A stretch of 64,000 nt of DNA from assembly GCF_002269125.1 (NCBI RefSeq), contig NZ_NQKI01000007.1, positions 82,923 to 146,922 on the forward strand. Direction: 5' to 3'. A program made the translations under genes and the position numbers. The stretch comes from Pseudomonas lundensis (GTDB lineage: Bacteria > Pseudomonadota > Gammaproteobacteria > Pseudomonadales > Pseudomonadaceae). The first letter of the stretch is position 1. Every line of letters starts with the position of its first letter. The notes beneath the pieces are model-generated. The model did not search any database and was not told the origin of the DNA. It saw only the letters and a program-made list of their open reading frames with translations. This document shows positions 21,146 to 31,071 of the stretch, piece by piece.

Positions 21146-21669
21146 TGACCAGCGATTTGCTCAAACGCGGCAGAGCCATCAAGCTCGCCGTTTTCGACGT
21201 TGACGGCGTATTGACCGATGGCCGGTTGTACTTCCTGGAAGACGGCAGCGAGTTCAAGACCTTTAATACCCTCGACGGCCAGGGCATCAAGATGCTGATG
21301 GCAGCCGGCGTACAAACGGCAATCATCAGTGGTCGCAAGACACCAGTCGTTGAGCGTCGCGCGCAAAATCTGGGTATCGCGCACCTGTATCAGGGCCGCG
21401 AAGATAAATTGGTGGTATTGGACGAGCTTCTCGGCCAACTCAACCTAAGCTATGAACAGGTTGCCTATCTGGGCGACGACCTGCCGGATTTGCCGGTCAT
21501 CCGTCGCGTAGGCCTTGGTATGGCTGTAGCCAACGCCGCCAGTTTCGTTCGCGAACATGCCCACGGCATTACCCAGGCACGCGGCGGTGAAGGCGCCGCA
21601 CGTGAATTTTGCGAACTGATCCTGCGTGCCCAAGGCCGTCTGGATGCCGCTCACGCTGCCTACTTATAG
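21145..21669 (+). CDS. kdsC: 3-deoxy-D-manno-octulosonate 8-phosphate phosphatase
   Basis: A 174-residue HAD-family phosphatase without a large cap domain. The nucleophile is in FDVDGVLTDGRL, with the second motif IISGRKTP and the third GDDLPDLPVI. It makes free Kdo for lipid A attachment. Its ATG overlaps the kdsD stop in TAATG, so the two are coupled. Confidence 0.96.
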   Translation: MTSDLLKRGRAIKLAVFDVDGVLTDGRLYFLEDGSEFKTFNTLDGQGIKMLMAAGVQTAIISGRKTPVVERRAQNLGIAHLYQGREDKLVVLDELLGQLNLSYEQVAYLGDDLPDLPVIRRVGLGMAVANAASFVREHAHGITQARGGEGAAREFCELILRAQGRLDAAHAAYL

Positions 21670-21677
21670 AGCTTTTT

Positions 21678-22250
21678 ATGCTGAGTAAAAAAATTCGCAA
21701 CTTCCTGTTATTCGGCGTCATAGCGGCGCTGTTTGCAGCCGTGGGCTATTGGAATATCAGCCCGGAACGCTTCCTCGACAAACCTGCCGTAGCGGTGGAT
21801 GAGCACGCAATCGACTATTACGCCATCAACGCTCATAGCCTTCAGTACCTGCCGGACGGCAAGCTCCAATACGAAATGACGTCCGACAAGGTTGAACACC
21901 TCAAGGCTTCCGAAGTGACGCTGCTGACCAACCCGGACCTGCAGATGTACCGCGGAACCACCTTTCCGTGGCACGTTCAAAGTGAGCGCGGCGAGGTTAA
22001 TCCGGACGGCACGGAAGTCGAGCTGATCGACTCGGTACGGGTCGCCCGCACAGACGAACGCAACCGCGAGCTGATTATCACCAGCTCACGCATGACAGTA
22101 TTCCCACAGAAGCAATATGCGCAGACCGAGCAAGCCGTTAGAATCGACGGCGCTGGCGGTGTGACCACTGCCAAGGGAATGAAAGCATATTTGAAAGACG
22201 GCAGGATGGACCTGCTGTCCAACGTAAGAGGACAGTATGAGTCTCGTTAA
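21678..22250 (+). CDS. lptC: LPS export protein LptC
   Basis: A 190-residue bitopic inner-membrane protein with an N-terminal anchor (NFLLFGVIAALFAAVGYWN) and a periplasmic beta-jellyroll (about residues 55-180). It passes LPS from LptB2FG to LptA. The ATG at 21678 was chosen because the upstream frame overlaps kdsC. It overlaps lptA by 14 bases. Confidence 0.93.
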   Translation: MLSKKIRNFLLFGVIAALFAAVGYWNISPERFLDKPAVAVDEHAIDYYAINAHSLQYLPDGKLQYEMTSDKVEHLKASEVTLLTNPDLQMYRGTTFPWHVQSERGEVNPDGTEVELIDSVRVARTDERNRELIITSSRMTVFPQKQYAQTEQAVRIDGAGGVTTAKGMKAYLKDGRMDLLSNVRGQYESR

Positions 22251-22779
22251 AACCCTCCCTTTATTGCTCAGCTTGAGCGCAGCACTGGGAAGCGTGAGCG
22301 CCTGGGCTCTGCCGAACGACACCGAACAGCCTATCCGTATTCAGGCTAACGAAGCGCAGCTGGATGACAAGAAAGGCGTCGCGACCTACAAAGGCGACGT
22401 CATCATCACGCAAGGCTCGATGAAAATCACCGGCAACACCGTCACGATCACCCGCAACGCTGCCGGTGAAATTGACGTTGTGACCTCGGTTGGCAACCTG
22501 GCCTACTTCGAACAACTGCAAAAAGCCACCGATCCGGTACCGGTCAAGGCCTACGCAGTGACCATTCAGTACCATGCACCGCAAAACCGCATCGTGCTGA
22601 TCGACAAGGCCAAAGTGATCAACGATGGCAACACCACTGAAGGCGAGAAAATCGTCTATGACACAGTCAAACAAGTGGCCAACGCCGGTCGCGCCAACGG
22701 TAGCAGCGTGACTGCACCTCGTCCGCGCATCGACATGGTGATCCAGCCGAAGAAAAAAACTGACGCGAAGGCCCAGTAA
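22237..22779 (+). CDS. lptA: periplasmic LPS bridge protein LptA
   Basis: A 180-residue secreted protein with a signal peptide ending near SAWA (residue 24). The mature part is the OstA-like jellyroll with [20 protein letters not shown] near residue 33. LptA subunits form the bridge that carries LPS across the periplasm to LptD. The C-terminal tail is basic ([10 protein letters not shown]). It sits between lptC and lptB with overlaps on both sides. Confidence 0.95.
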   Translation: MSLVKTLPLLLSLSAALGSVSAWALPNDTEQPIRIQANEAQLDDKKGVATYKGDVIITQGSMKITGNTVTITRNAAGEIDVVTSVGNLAYFEQLQKATDPVPVKAYAVTIQYHAPQNRIVLIDKAKVINDGNTTEGEKIVYDTVKQVANAGRANGSSVTAPRPRIDMVIQPKKKTDAKAQ

Positions 22780-23504
22780 TGGCAACTCTTAAAGCCCAGC
22801 ATTTGGCTAAAAGCTACAAGAGCCGTCAGGTGGTGCGCGATGTCAGCCTGTCGATCGACAGCGGACAGATCGTCGGCTTGCTCGGCCCTAACGGCGCGGG
22901 CAAGACCACCTGCTTCTACATGATTGTGGGCTTGGTGCAAGCGGATCAGGGTCGTGTACTGATCGACGATCTGGATGTCAGTCATCAACCGATGCACGGC
23001 CGCGCACGCGCCGGTATCGGTTACCTGCCGCAAGAAGCCTCGATTTTCCGCAAGCTTTCGGTCGCCGATAACATCATGGCGATTCTTGAGACACGCAAGG
23101 AACTCGACAAAGCAGGTCGTCGCAAGGAGCTGGAAAGCCTGTTGCAGGAATTCCACATCAACCATATCCGCGACAACCTGGGCATGAGCCTGTCGGGTGG
23201 TGAGCGTCGCCGGGTAGAAATCGCCCGCGCACTGGCTACCGCCCCCAAGTTCATTCTGCTCGATGAACCCTTTGCCGGTGTTGACCCCATCTCTGTGGGC
23301 GACATCAAGCAGATCATTCACCACCTCAAGGCCAAAGGCATTGGCGTGCTGATCACCGATCACAACGTCCGTGAAACACTCGATATTTGCGAAACGGCTT
23401 ACATCGTAAACGACGGACAATTGATTGCTGAAGGCGACGCTGAAACGATTCTGGCCAACAAATTGGTGAGAGAAGTGTATCTGGGCAACGAGTTCCGCTT
23501 GTAA
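22779..23504 (+). CDS. lptB: LPS export ABC transporter ATPase LptB
   Basis: A 241-residue cytoplasmic ATPase with Walker [10 protein letters not shown], signature LSGGERRR, Walker [10 protein letters not shown] and switch His in ITDHNV. It drives LPS extraction with LptF and LptG, whose genes are not in this window. It overlaps the lptA stop by one base and is followed by a weak terminator before rpoN. Confidence 0.96.
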   Translation: MATLKAQHLAKSYKSRQVVRDVSLSIDSGQIVGLLGPNGAGKTTCFYMIVGLVQADQGRVLIDDLDVSHQPMHGRARAGIGYLPQEASIFRKLSVADNIMAILETRKELDKAGRRKELESLLQEFHINHIRDNLGMSLSGGERRRVEIARALATAPKFILLDEPFAGVDPISVGDIKQIIHHLKAKGIGVLITDHNVRETLDICETAYIVNDGQLIAEGDAETILANKLVREVYLGNEFRL

Positions 23505-23516
23505 GCCCCTACGCCT

Positions 23517-23538
23517 AAAAATGCCTGACGGGCGTTTT
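23517..23538 (+). terminator. weak terminator between lptB and rpoN
   Basis: AAAATGCC and GGCGTTTT form an eight-pair stem (one G-U pair) around TGACG. The T run is only four bases, so some read-through into rpoN is likely. Confidence 0.5.
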
Positions 23539-23602
23539 CAATTTGCTCACGTCTTCCGGACGAATTGTAAACGCCTCTAGGCAAACGCTACGGTTTCAGG
23601 CA

Positions 23603-23608
23603 TATAAT
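23603..23608 (+). promoter_or_regulatory. candidate -10 box for rpoN
   Basis: TATAAT at 23603-23608 lies 80 bases before the rpoN start. No strong -35 is visible. Confidence 0.35.
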
Positions 23609-23687
23609 TTGCTTATGTTTGGCGCTAACGCGCCCTTGTAGTGGATGGCGCCATGCGCGCCGGCGAATAAGGTGTTAAGCCCCTGCC

Positions 23688-25184
23688 ATGAAACCATCGC
23701 TAGTCCTGAGAATGGGCCAGCAGCTGACAATGACACCTCAGCTGCAACAAGCCATACGCCTGCTCCAATTGTCGACCCTGGACCTGCAACAGGAAATCCA
23801 GGAGGCGCTGGAATCCAACCCGATGCTCGAACGCCAGGAAGAAGGCGAAGATTTCGACAACTCGGATCCATTGGCCGACAACATTGAGCAAAAACCCGCC
23901 AGTGACATTCAAGAACCCTCCTATCAGCAGGAGTCCGCAACCACTGTGGATAACCTGGAGGAAGGCGAATGGAACGACCGCATTCCCAACGAACTCCCCG
24001 TCGATACGGCTTGGGAAGACGTTTATCAGACCAGTGCCAGCAGCCTGCCCAGCAACGACGATGACGAGTGGGACTTCACCACCCGCACTTCGGCCGGTGA
24101 AAGCCTGCAAAGCCATTTGCTTTGGCAGTTGAACCTGGCGCCCATGTCGGACACCGATCGGCTTATTGGCGTTACCCTCATCGACTGCATCAATACGCAG
24201 GGCTACCTCGACGAAACCCTCGAGGAAATCCTCGAAGCCTTTGACCCGGAACTGGACATTGAGCTCGATGAAATCGAAGCCGTCCTGCACCGTATCCAGC
24301 AATTCGAACCGGCCGGCATTGGTGCCCGCAATCTGGGCGAATGCCTGCTGTTGCAACTGCGCCAACTGCCTGCAACAACGCCTTGGCTCGAAGACGCCAA
24401 GCGCTTGGTAACGGACTACATCGACCTGCTGGGCGCACGTGATTACAGCCAACTGATGCGCCGCATGAAGCTCAAGGAAGACGAACTGCGCCAGGTCATC
24501 GAGTTGGTGCAAAGCCTTAATCCGCGTCCGGGATCGCAAATTGAGTCCACAGAACCGGAATACGTTGTACCCGACGTCATCGTGCGCAAAGACAACGAAC
24601 GCTGGCTCGTAGAGCTCAACCAGGAATCGGTACCGCGCCTGCGGGTCAATGCCCAGTACGCCGGTTTCGTGCGACGCGCCGACACCAGTGCCGACAACAC
24701 GTTCATGCGCAACCAGTTACAAGAAGCGCGCTGGTTCATCAAAAGCCTGCAGAGCCGTAACGAAACCCTGATGAAAGTGGCAACACAAATTGTCGAGCAT
24801 CAGCGCGGGTTTCTGGAGTACGGCGATGAGGCCATGAAGCCGCTTGTGTTGCACGACATTGCAGAAGCAGTCGGTATGCACGAATCGACCATTTCACGGG
24901 TCACCACACAGAAATTCATGCATACCCCACGCGGTATCTATGAACTCAAGTACTTTTTCTCCAGCCATGTAAGCACCTCCGAAGGCGGCGAATGCTCATC
25001 CACGGCGATCCGCGCGATCATCAAAAAACTGGTTGCGGCGGAAAATCAGAAAAAGCCGTTGAGTGACAGCAAGATCGCTGGTTTACTGGAGGCACAAGGT
25101 ATTCAGGTAGCCCGTCGCACGGTCGCCAAGTACCGCGAATCCCTTGGGATTGCGCCTTCCAGCGAGCGTAAGCGTTTGATGTAA
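23688..25184 (+). CDS. rpoN: RNA polymerase sigma-54 factor
   Basis: A 498-residue sigma-54. Region I is the Gln/Leu-rich [20 protein letters not shown], region II is acidic (about residues 45-120), the core-binding region follows, and the C-terminal RpoN box [10 protein letters not shown] (residues 475-484) reads the -24 element. Sigma-54 needs enhancer-binding ATPases and serves nitrogen use, motility and other regulons. The cluster rpoN-hpf-ptsN-rapZ-ptsO downstream is the classical one. Confidence 0.97.
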   Translation: MKPSLVLRMGQQLTMTPQLQQAIRLLQLSTLDLQQEIQEALESNPMLERQEEGEDFDNSDPLADNIEQKPASDIQEPSYQQESATTVDNLEEGEWNDRIPNELPVDTAWEDVYQTSASSLPSNDDDEWDFTTRTSAGESLQSHLLWQLNLAPMSDTDRLIGVTLIDCINTQGYLDETLEEILEAFDPELDIELDEIEAVLHRIQQFEPAGIGARNLGECLLLQLRQLPATTPWLEDAKRLVTDYIDLLGARDYSQLMRRMKLKEDELRQVIELVQSLNPRPGSQIESTEPEYVVPDVIVRKDNERWLVELNQESVPRLRVNAQYAGFVRRADTSADNTFMRNQLQEARWFIKSLQSRNETLMKVATQIVEHQRGFLEYGDEAMKPLVLHDIAEAVGMHESTISRVTTQKFMHTPRGIYELKYFFSSHVSTSEGGECSSTAIRAIIKKLVAAENQKKPLSDSKIAGLLEAQGIQVARRTVAKYRESLGIAPSSERKRLM

Positions 25185-25259
25185 GCAACGGGCCACAGCG
25201 TTTCAGTGGCAGGCTTTCCGGCCTGCTACTTTATGCAATGGAATCAAAGGAGAAACTGT

Positions 25260-25574
25260 ATGCAAGTCAACATCAGTGGACACCATGTGGAAGTGACCGC
25301 CCCCCTGCGCGCTTACATCGGCGAAAAACTGGACCGGCTGGAGCGTCATTTCGACAAAATCACCAACGTGACTGTGATTCTTACCGTCGAAAAGCTGCTG
25401 CACAAAATCGAAGCGACCCTGCATATACCCGTTGGGAAAGGTGAAGTCGTTGCAAATGCTGAGCATACAGATATGTACGCCGCCATCGACAACCTCGCCG
25501 ACAAGCTTGATCGCCAACTGAAAAAGCATAAGGAAAAGACCGTCAGCCTCCTCCAGGGCGCGACTGGTCGTTAA
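25260..25574 (+). CDS. hpf: ribosome hibernation promoting factor
   Basis: A 104-residue short HPF (YhbH) that binds the 30S decoding site and promotes dormant 100S ribosomes. It has the beta-alpha fold start MQVNISGHHVEVTAPLRAYI and a basic C-terminal helix LDRQLKKHKEK. The ATG at 25260 has AAGGAGA upstream. A small hairpin at 25209-25226 (GCAGGC and GCCTGC) lies in the rpoN-hpf gap and may tune the two levels. Confidence 0.95.
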   Translation: MQVNISGHHVEVTAPLRAYIGEKLDRLERHFDKITNVTVILTVEKLLHKIEATLHIPVGKGEVVANAEHTDMYAAIDNLADKLDRQLKKHKEKTVSLLQGATGR

Positions 25575-25586
25575 TACCCCATACCC

Positions 25587-26051
25587 ATGATTCGACTTGA
25601 AAGCATCCTGACCCCCGGCCGTTCACACGTGAACGTGCCGGGTGGCAGTAAAAAGAAAGCCCTTGAATACATTGCCAACCTGATCAGTCGCGAAGTGCCT
25701 GGTCTAGAAATGCAGGATGTTTATGAAAGTCTGATTGCCCGTGAAAAACTGGGCTCTACCGGTTTTGGTAACGGCATTGCTATCCCACACTGTCGCCTCA
25801 AAGGCTGCGAGGCGCCTGTCAGCGCTTTGCTGCACCTTGACGCCCCCATAGATTTCGACGCCATCGATGGCGCGCCGGTCGACCTGTTGTTCGTATTGCT
25901 GGTGCCAGAAGCGGCCACCGATGCACACCTGGAACTGCTCAGGCAGATCGCCAGCATGCTCGATCGCAAAGATGTGCGCGAAAAACTGCGCAGTGCACCG
26001 AGCAACGAAGCGCTGTATCAGGTTGTTCTGGACGTACAGAACGGTCATTAA
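25587..26051 (+). CDS. ptsN: nitrogen PTS enzyme IIA
   Basis: A 154-residue EIIA-Ntr protein. The phosphorylated His68 sits in [12 protein letters not shown]. It receives phosphate from PtsP through PtsO and signals to potassium, carbon and polymer-storage targets by protein contact rather than by sugar transport. It lies 12 bases after hpf and two bases before rapZ. Confidence 0.96.
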   Translation: MIRLESILTPGRSHVNVPGGSKKKALEYIANLISREVPGLEMQDVYESLIAREKLGSTGFGNGIAIPHCRLKGCEAPVSALLHLDAPIDFDAIDGAPVDLLFVLLVPEAATDAHLELLRQIASMLDRKDVREKLRSAPSNEALYQVVLDVQNGH

Positions 26052-26053
26052 TC

Positions 26054-26911
26054 ATGCGCTTGATCATTGTCAGCGGACGCTCCGGCTCCGGTAAAAGCAC
26101 CGCCCTCGCCGTCCTCGAAGACAACGGTTTCTATTGCATCGACAACTTGCCCGCCGGCTTGCTTCCCGAGCTGGCAGAGCGGGCGTTGATTCACACTGAA
26201 CTCGCACAGCCGCTGGTGGCGGTCTCGATTGATGCGCGCAACCTGCCCAGCCATTTGTCGCGGTTTCCACAATTGCTCGAAGAAGTGCGCAACCGTCATA
26301 TTCAATGTGACGTGTTGTACCTGGACGCAGACGAGGAAACCCTGTTCAAGCGTTTCTCCGAGACCCGCCGCAGGCACCCCCTGAGCAGCGCCAGCCGCTC
26401 GCTGGCAGAAGCCATCCGCGATGAAACAACGTTGCTGGGGCCCATCGTTGACCTCGCGGACCTTACGATTAACACCACCAATCTGAACCTGTATCAGCTG
26501 CGCGACACCATAAAGCTGCGCCTGCTGAACAAACCGGAGCCCGGTACGGCATTTCTGGTGGAGTCATTTGGTTTCAAGCGCGGGATGCCGGTGGATGCCG
26601 ACCTCGTCTTCGACGTGCGTTGCCTGCCCAACCCCTACTGGAAACCCGAATTGCGCGAGCAATCGGGGCTTGATCAACCGGTAGCCGATTACTTGACCGC
26701 GCAGCCGGATGTTGAAGAGATGTTCCAGGATATTTCCAGCTATCTGCTGAAATGGTTGCCGCGTTTTGCCGCGAGCAATCGTGCTTATGTGACGATCGGT
26801 ATCGGGTGCACCGGCGGGCATCACCGCTCGGTGTACCTCACTGAACGACTGGGCAAGTGCCTGCAAGAAACCCTGAAAAACGTCCAGGTTCGCCACCGCG
26901 ACCTTACTTGA
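26054..26911 (+). CDS. rapZ: RNase adapter protein RapZ
   Basis: A 285-residue protein with a P-loop GRSGSGKS at residues 8-15, a Walker-B-like segment, and the conserved C-terminal [12 protein letters not shown] (near residue 250). In E. coli RapZ binds glucosamine-6-phosphate and guides RNase E to the GlmZ sRNA. Pseudomonas lacks a well-known GlmZ, so its RNA partner here is open. Confidence 0.94.
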   Translation: MRLIIVSGRSGSGKSTALAVLEDNGFYCIDNLPAGLLPELAERALIHTELAQPLVAVSIDARNLPSHLSRFPQLLEEVRNRHIQCDVLYLDADEETLFKRFSETRRRHPLSSASRSLAEAIRDETTLLGPIVDLADLTINTTNLNLYQLRDTIKLRLLNKPEPGTAFLVESFGFKRGMPVDADLVFDVRCLPNPYWKPELREQSGLDQPVADYLTAQPDVEEMFQDISSYLLKWLPRFAASNRAYVTIGIGCTGGHHRSVYLTERLGKCLQETLKNVQVRHRDLT

Positions 26912-26927
26912 AAGGATCTACCCCGCG

Positions 26928-27200
26928 ATGCCTGATCTGGAAATCGAAATCATCAACAAATTGGGCCTGCACGCTCGAGCATCTGCCAAGTTCGTCGGTG
27001 TTGCAGGTCGGTTTCCTTGTCAGGTGCGAGCCGGTCGCACACCAGAATCCATGGTCGATGGCAAAAGCATCATGGCCATGATGATGCTTGCCGCAGGTAA
27101 AGGCACCACCATTCATTTAAAGACCGAAGGCGAACAGGAGCAAGAAGCCATGGCTGCGCTGGTGGCCCTGATCAATAACTACTTTGATGAAGGCGAATAG
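26928..27200 (+). CDS. ptsO: nitrogen PTS phosphocarrier NPr
   Basis: A 90-residue HPr-fold protein. His15 in LGLHARASAKF is the phosphorylated residue and Ser47 begins the second conserved helix SIMAMMMLAAGKGT. It passes phosphate from PtsP to PtsN. It is the last gene of the rpoN cluster and is convergent with the ZIP transporter gene. Confidence 0.95.
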   Translation: MPDLEIEIINKLGLHARASAKFVGVAGRFPCQVRAGRTPESMVDGKSIMAMMMLAAGKGTTIHLKTEGEQEQEAMAALVALINNYFDEGE

Positions 27201-27245
27201 CGGCTGACGCATAGCGCCGCAGCGATCTGACCGGGCCACGTTGAT

Positions 27246-28139
27246 CTACCCCAGCGCGGTATCCATGACCATCATCACGCAGAACCCTATGCAGAGCCCA
27301 AGGCTCGCCAGTTTTTCGTGACCATTGCGCCGCGACTCTGGAATCACCTCTTGCGTCACTACAAGTAGCATCGCTCCTGCCGCCAGTGCCAGACCCAGCG
27401 GCAATAGAAGTTCGGCCAAGTTCACCAGCCAGGCACACAGTACGGCAAATACCGGCTCCACCAACCCGGACGCGGCACCGATCATGAACGCCCTGACCCG
27501 CGACATGCCCGCCCCGGCCAGCACCAAAGCAATCACCAACCCTTCTGGCACATCCTGCAACGCAATCCCCATCGCCAGGCTGTCAGCGTCCGGCATGCCG
27601 CCGCCCGCCGAAACGCCCACCGCCATACCTTCCGGAATGTTGTGCGCCACAATCGCGATCACAAACAGCCAAATGCGCGGTGCAATGACGGGCTCCCCCG
27701 GACGGCTGACGATAATCTCCGGCCCGGCACCCGACACTTTCAGGTCCACCAGAAACAAACACAGGGCGCCCAGCAAAATGCCCGCACAAACCAGCCCGCT
27801 GGATGCCCACGCAGACAACCCTAAACTTTCAGCTGCCGCAATGCCCGGCACAATCAACGAAAACGCCGTGGCCGCCAGCATGACCCCGGCACCAAAGCCC
27901 AATAAGGTATCGCTGACCGCCACCGGCATATTGCGAATCACCAACACCGGAACAGCGCCCAGCGCCGTGCCTAACGCGCACAAAGCCCCGCCTTGAAGGG
28001 CTCTGAGCATTTTGGGTTCGAGCCCCAGCCAGCCCAATCCTTCGGCCACCAACAGCGCAGTGCCCGCCAACAGCAACAACGTGCCGAGGGCATAGCGAAA
28101 CAATCGCACGCCGCCGACCGCCAAAATTTGCGTGCCCAT
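27246..28139 (-). CDS. ZIP-family metal transporter
   Basis: A 297-residue membrane protein with about eight hydrophobic segments. The metal path is marked by AHNIPEGMAVGVSAGGG and by the second motif ALQDVPEGLVIALVL. ZIP proteins import zinc, iron or manganese. It begins 26 bases after the sodA stop in the same direction, so it is probably the fifth gene of the Fur-linked fagA operon; this makes iron or manganese the likelier cargo, by inference. Confidence 0.88.
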   Translation of the reverse strand: MGTQILAVGGVRLFRYALGTLLLLAGTALLVAEGLGWLGLEPKMLRALQGGALCALGTALGAVPVLVIRNMPVAVSDTLLGFGAGVMLAATAFSLIVPGIAAAESLGLSAWASSGLVCAGILLGALCLFLVDLKVSGAGPEIIVSRPGEPVIAPRIWLFVIAIVAHNIPEGMAVGVSAGGGMPDADSLAMGIALQDVPEGLVIALVLAGAGMSRVRAFMIGAASGLVEPVFAVLCAWLVNLAELLLPLGLALAAGAMLLVVTQEVIPESRRNGHEKLASLGLCIGFCVMMVMDTALG

Positions 28140-28165
28140 TTTCGCTTGAATCCTTGTGCGTAGCT

Positions 28166-28777
28166 TTAAACCATAGCTGCTTGATAGCGGCGCGCTACTT
28201 CAGGCCAATTAATGACCTCATAAAACGCATTGATGTACTCAGGCCGTCGGTTCTGGTAACGCAGGTAGTATGCGTGCTCCCACACATCCAGCCCCAGAAT
28301 AGGGGTATTACCCTTCATCAGCGGGCTGTCCTGATTACCACTGCTTTCAATCACCAGGGTCTTCTGTCCAGTAACACTCAGCCAGGCCCAGCCGCTGCCA
28401 AAACGGGTCAGCGCGGCTTTGGTAAACGCATCTTTGAACGCTTCCAACCCACCCAACTGCTCATCAATGGCCTTGGCCAACGCGCCATCGGGTTTGCCAC
28501 CGCCCTGCGGGCTCATGACCTCCCAGAACAACGCGTGGTTAGCATGACCGCCGCCTTGATTGATAACCGCTGCGCGCATGCTTTCAGGAAGCTGGTGCAC
28601 GCTGGCCACCAGTTTTTCCACAGGCCACAGCGCCCACTCCGTGCCTTCCACGGCGGCATTGAGGTTGTTGATGTAAGTCTGATGATGTTTGGTGTGATGG
28701 ATCTTCATGGTCTGCGCATCGATGTGCGGCTCAAGCGCGTCATAGGCGTAAGGCAGTGCAGGCAAGGTGTAAGTCAT
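28166..28777 (-). CDS. sodA: superoxide dismutase, manganese type
   Basis: A 203-residue Fe/Mn superoxide dismutase. Metal ligands appear in [18 protein letters not shown] and [18 protein letters not shown] near the middle is the form typical of manganese enzymes. The ATG at 28777 gives [10 protein letters not shown]; the longer frame to 28885 overlaps orfX. The operon fagA-fumC-orfX-sodA is iron-repressed in P. aeruginosa: an iron-free fumarase and a manganese SOD replace iron enzymes when iron is short. Confidence 0.95.
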   Translation of the reverse strand: MTYTLPALPYAYDALEPHIDAQTMKIHHTKHHQTYINNLNAAVEGTEWALWPVEKLVASVHQLPESMRAAVINQGGGHANHALFWEVMSPQGGGKPDGALAKAIDEQLGGLEAFKDAFTKAALTRFGSGWAWLSVTGQKTLVIESSGNQDSPLMKGNTPILGLDVWEHAYYLRYQNRRPEYINAFYEVINWPEVARRYQAAMV

Positions 28778-28778
28778 A

Positions 28779-29228
28779 TCAATGAACTCCTGAAGGTTGG
28801 CCGCTGACCATTGAGAATGCGGGGCTGGATTGAGCAACGTTGCGCTTGAGCAACAGGGCTGAGCGTGGGTATTCGCCGTATTCACTGATGAAATTCAATA
28901 ACTCGACATAGGTTTTGCTGCTCTGACGCAGCGCGGCTTCCCGCAGCTCAGGCTTGATGCGTGGGTTTTGGACGGTTTGCAGCAGCCGCTGATGAATCGA
29001 GCACAAGTACTCGACGCTCTCTTCCGGCTGATTAAGGCGTAAATGAACGTCCGCCAGGTTGTGATGGGAAATCACGCAAGCCGCCACTGCTTCGTCGGCG
29101 TCACTCCAGCGCTCAAACAACACTTGAGCCAGCGCCAGCGCTTGCAAGTAGTGTTCTCGCGCATCCACCAGCTCGCCTTCAGCGAAACAGCGATTGGCTC
29201 TTTCGATCGTGCGTTTCCAGTGTTCCAT
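28779..29228 (-). CDS. OrfX of the fagA-fumC-orfX-sodA operon
   Basis: A 149-residue, mostly helical protein. The N-terminal part ([20 protein letters not shown] and the following [18 protein letters not shown]) has the spacing of two TPR-like helix pairs. The function is unknown; position suggests a partner of SodA or FumC under iron limitation. The ATG at 29228 follows GGAGGT and is preferred to the TTG at 29240. Its stop is one base before the sodA start. Confidence 0.8.
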   Translation of the reverse strand: MEHWKRTIERANRCFAEGELVDAREHYLQALALAQVLFERWSDADEAVAACVISHHNLADVHLRLNQPEESVEYLCSIHQRLLQTVQNPRIKPELREAALRQSSKTYVELLNFISEYGEYPRSALLLKRNVAQSSPAFSMVSGQPSGVH

Positions 29229-29255
29229 GTGCACCTCCAAAGCCGTGTCAGGGAG

Positions 29256-30632
29256 TCAGACACCGCCAGCGGTCAGCTTCTCGGGGTCTAGCAGGGCCTC
29301 AAGCTGGCTGCGAGACAGGTCGGTAAACTCAAGCGCCACATCAATCACCGGGCGCCCTTGCTTGTAGGCGGTCTTGGCAATTTCAGCGGCCTTTTCATAA
29401 CCAATGATCGGATTCAGTGCAGTCACCAGAATCGGATTGCGCGACAAGGCTTCTTTGATTTTGGCTTCGTTGACCTTGAACGTGGCAATCGCCTTGTCGG
29501 CCAGTAAACGGCTCACATTGGTTAACAGCTCGATGCTACTGAGCAGGTTCTGAGCAATGACCGGCAGCATCACGTTCAGCTCAAAGTTACCGGACTGGCC
29601 CGCTACGGTAATCACCGCGTCATTACCGATGACTTGCGCGGCGACCATGGCAGTGGCTTCGGGAATCACCGGGTTAACCTTGCCCGGCATAATCGAAGAG
29701 CCCGGCTGCAACGCTTCCAGCTCAATTTCACCCAGCCCCGCCAGCGGACCCGAATTCATCCAGCGCAGGTCGTTGGCTATTTTCATCAACGAGACCGCTG
29801 TGGCCTTAAGCTGGCCCGATACCGATACAGCGGTGTCCTGAGAACCGATCAAGGCAAACAGATCCTTGCCGGGCGTGAACCGCACAGGCGTCAGGGCGCT
29901 GAGTTGCTGACAGAACAGCCCGGCAAATTGCGGATGCGCGTTGATCCCGGTGCCGACTGCCGTGCCGCCTTGCGCCAGTGATTGCAGCGCAGGTTGCAGG
30001 GCCTGCAAATGCCCGATATTGGCCTTGATCTGCTGCGCCCAACCATTGAGTACCTGACTCATGCGCACAGGCATGGCGTCCATCAGGTGAGTGCGCCCGG
30101 TTTTGACATGGCTGTGAACCTGCTGGGCCTTGTGCTCAATGACCTCCACCAGATGCGTCAGCGCGGGCAAAAGACGCTCATGCAGACCCAAAGCGGCACT
30201 GACGTGAAGGGTGGTCGGGATGATGTCGTTGCTGCTTTGGCCACAGTTGACGTGATCGTTCGGGTTGATCACTTCGCCCAGCACGCGGGTGGCCAGCGTG
30301 GCGATCACTTCATTGGCGTTCATGTTGGAGCTGGTGCCTGAACCGGTCTGAAAGATATCTACCGGAAAGTGCTCCATGAAATCGCCTGCCAGCAGGATCT
30401 GCGTGGCTTCGACAATGGCGTTGCCCTGAGCGTCAGAAATTTGCCCCAATTCGATGTTAGCTTTGGCCGCTGCCGCTTTGGCCAGAATCAAGGCGCGAAT
30501 GAATTGCGCCGGCATGCGCTGATGACTGACGGGAAAGTTATCCACCGCACGCTGGGTCTGCGCGCCATACAGCGCGGCCTCAGGCACGTGCAACTCGCCC
30601 ATGCTGTCGCGTTCGATAGGGGGATTACTCAT
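29256..30632 (-). CDS. fumC: class II fumarase, iron-independent
   Basis: A 458-residue fumarate hydratase with the signature GSSIMPGKVNPV, the substrate-binding SSNMNANEVIA and the catalytic region GRTHLMDAMPVRMSQ. It has no iron-sulfur cluster, so it sustains the citric acid cycle when iron is scarce. It overlaps the end of fagA by eight bases and lies second in the Fur-linked operon. Confidence 0.96.
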   Translation of the reverse strand: MSNPPIERDSMGELHVPEAALYGAQTQRAVDNFPVSHQRMPAQFIRALILAKAAAAKANIELGQISDAQGNAIVEATQILLAGDFMEHFPVDIFQTGSGTSSNMNANEVIATLATRVLGEVINPNDHVNCGQSSNDIIPTTLHVSAALGLHERLLPALTHLVEVIEHKAQQVHSHVKTGRTHLMDAMPVRMSQVLNGWAQQIKANIGHLQALQPALQSLAQGGTAVGTGINAHPQFAGLFCQQLSALTPVRFTPGKDLFALIGSQDTAVSVSGQLKATAVSLMKIANDLRWMNSGPLAGLGEIELEALQPGSSIMPGKVNPVIPEATAMVAAQVIGNDAVITVAGQSGNFELNVMLPVIAQNLLSSIELLTNVSRLLADKAIATFKVNEAKIKEALSRNPILVTALNPIIGYEKAAEIAKTAYKQGRPVIDVALEFTDLSRSQLEALLDPEKLTAGGV

Positions 30633-31020
30633 CGTGAAATCCTTGCATCAGTTCGATTAAAGAGATGGACGGTTCAAGTTCGCAGGTCGCCAATTGCCAG
30701 GCACAGCATTGCCAACGCTTGAGGCGACACCCGCACAGGGCTTGGGTTTCGAGGTCGCGCAGCGGTCGCCACGCATGGTCAAGACACAGACTGCGCCAGT
30801 GCCACGGCAGCGCCGTATCAGTGGCGGTGTCCAGCAAAAGCCGGAACGACGTGAGGGCAATCGTCCAGGATGACGTAGACGTACAGCAGGCCAAGTAACG
30901 GCCTTCGGCCAGATAATGCTCAATCAGGCGTGGTTCATCGGGCGCCAGCCCACAGCGGATCTGGCGACTCATCCAGCGCCAGCTTTCCTGATAAGGGCTT
31001 TCGTGCAACACAGAACTCAT
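30625..31020 (-). CDS. fagA: Fur-associated protein FagA
   Basis: A 131-residue protein recognised by its place in front of fumC-orfX-sodA and by the start SPYQESWRWMSRQIRCGLAP. It is rich in Trp and Cys (LKRWQCCAWQLATCE), which may bind metal or haem; this is speculation. The function is unknown. The ATG at 31020 is preferred; another ATG at 31050 would place the start inside the Fur box. The ribosome binding site is weak. Confidence 0.75.
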   Translation of the reverse strand: MSSVLHESPYQESWRWMSRQIRCGLAPDEPRLIEHYLAEGRYLACCTSTSSWTIALTSFRLLLDTATDTALPWHWRSLCLDHAWRPLRDLETQALCGCRLKRWQCCAWQLATCELEPSISLIELMQGFHDE

Positions 31021-31035
31021 GATCCAGGCTCGCTC

Positions 31036-31054
31036 GCTAATGAGATTCATTATT
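31036..31054 (-). promoter_or_regulatory. Fur box of the fagA operon
   Basis: GCTAATGAGATTCATTATT matches the 19-base Fur consensus at 15 positions by my count. It lies 16 bases upstream of the fagA start. GATATTGATTATC at 31059-31071 looks like a further partial repeat. Confidence 0.75.
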
Positions 31055-31071
31055 AAGCGATATTGATTATC

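Noticed and set aside
25209..25226. Hairpin GCAGGC/GCCTGC between rpoN and hpf as a terminator
   Set aside because: The stem is six pairs with no T tract, and the genes are normally cotranscribed; at most it tunes expression.
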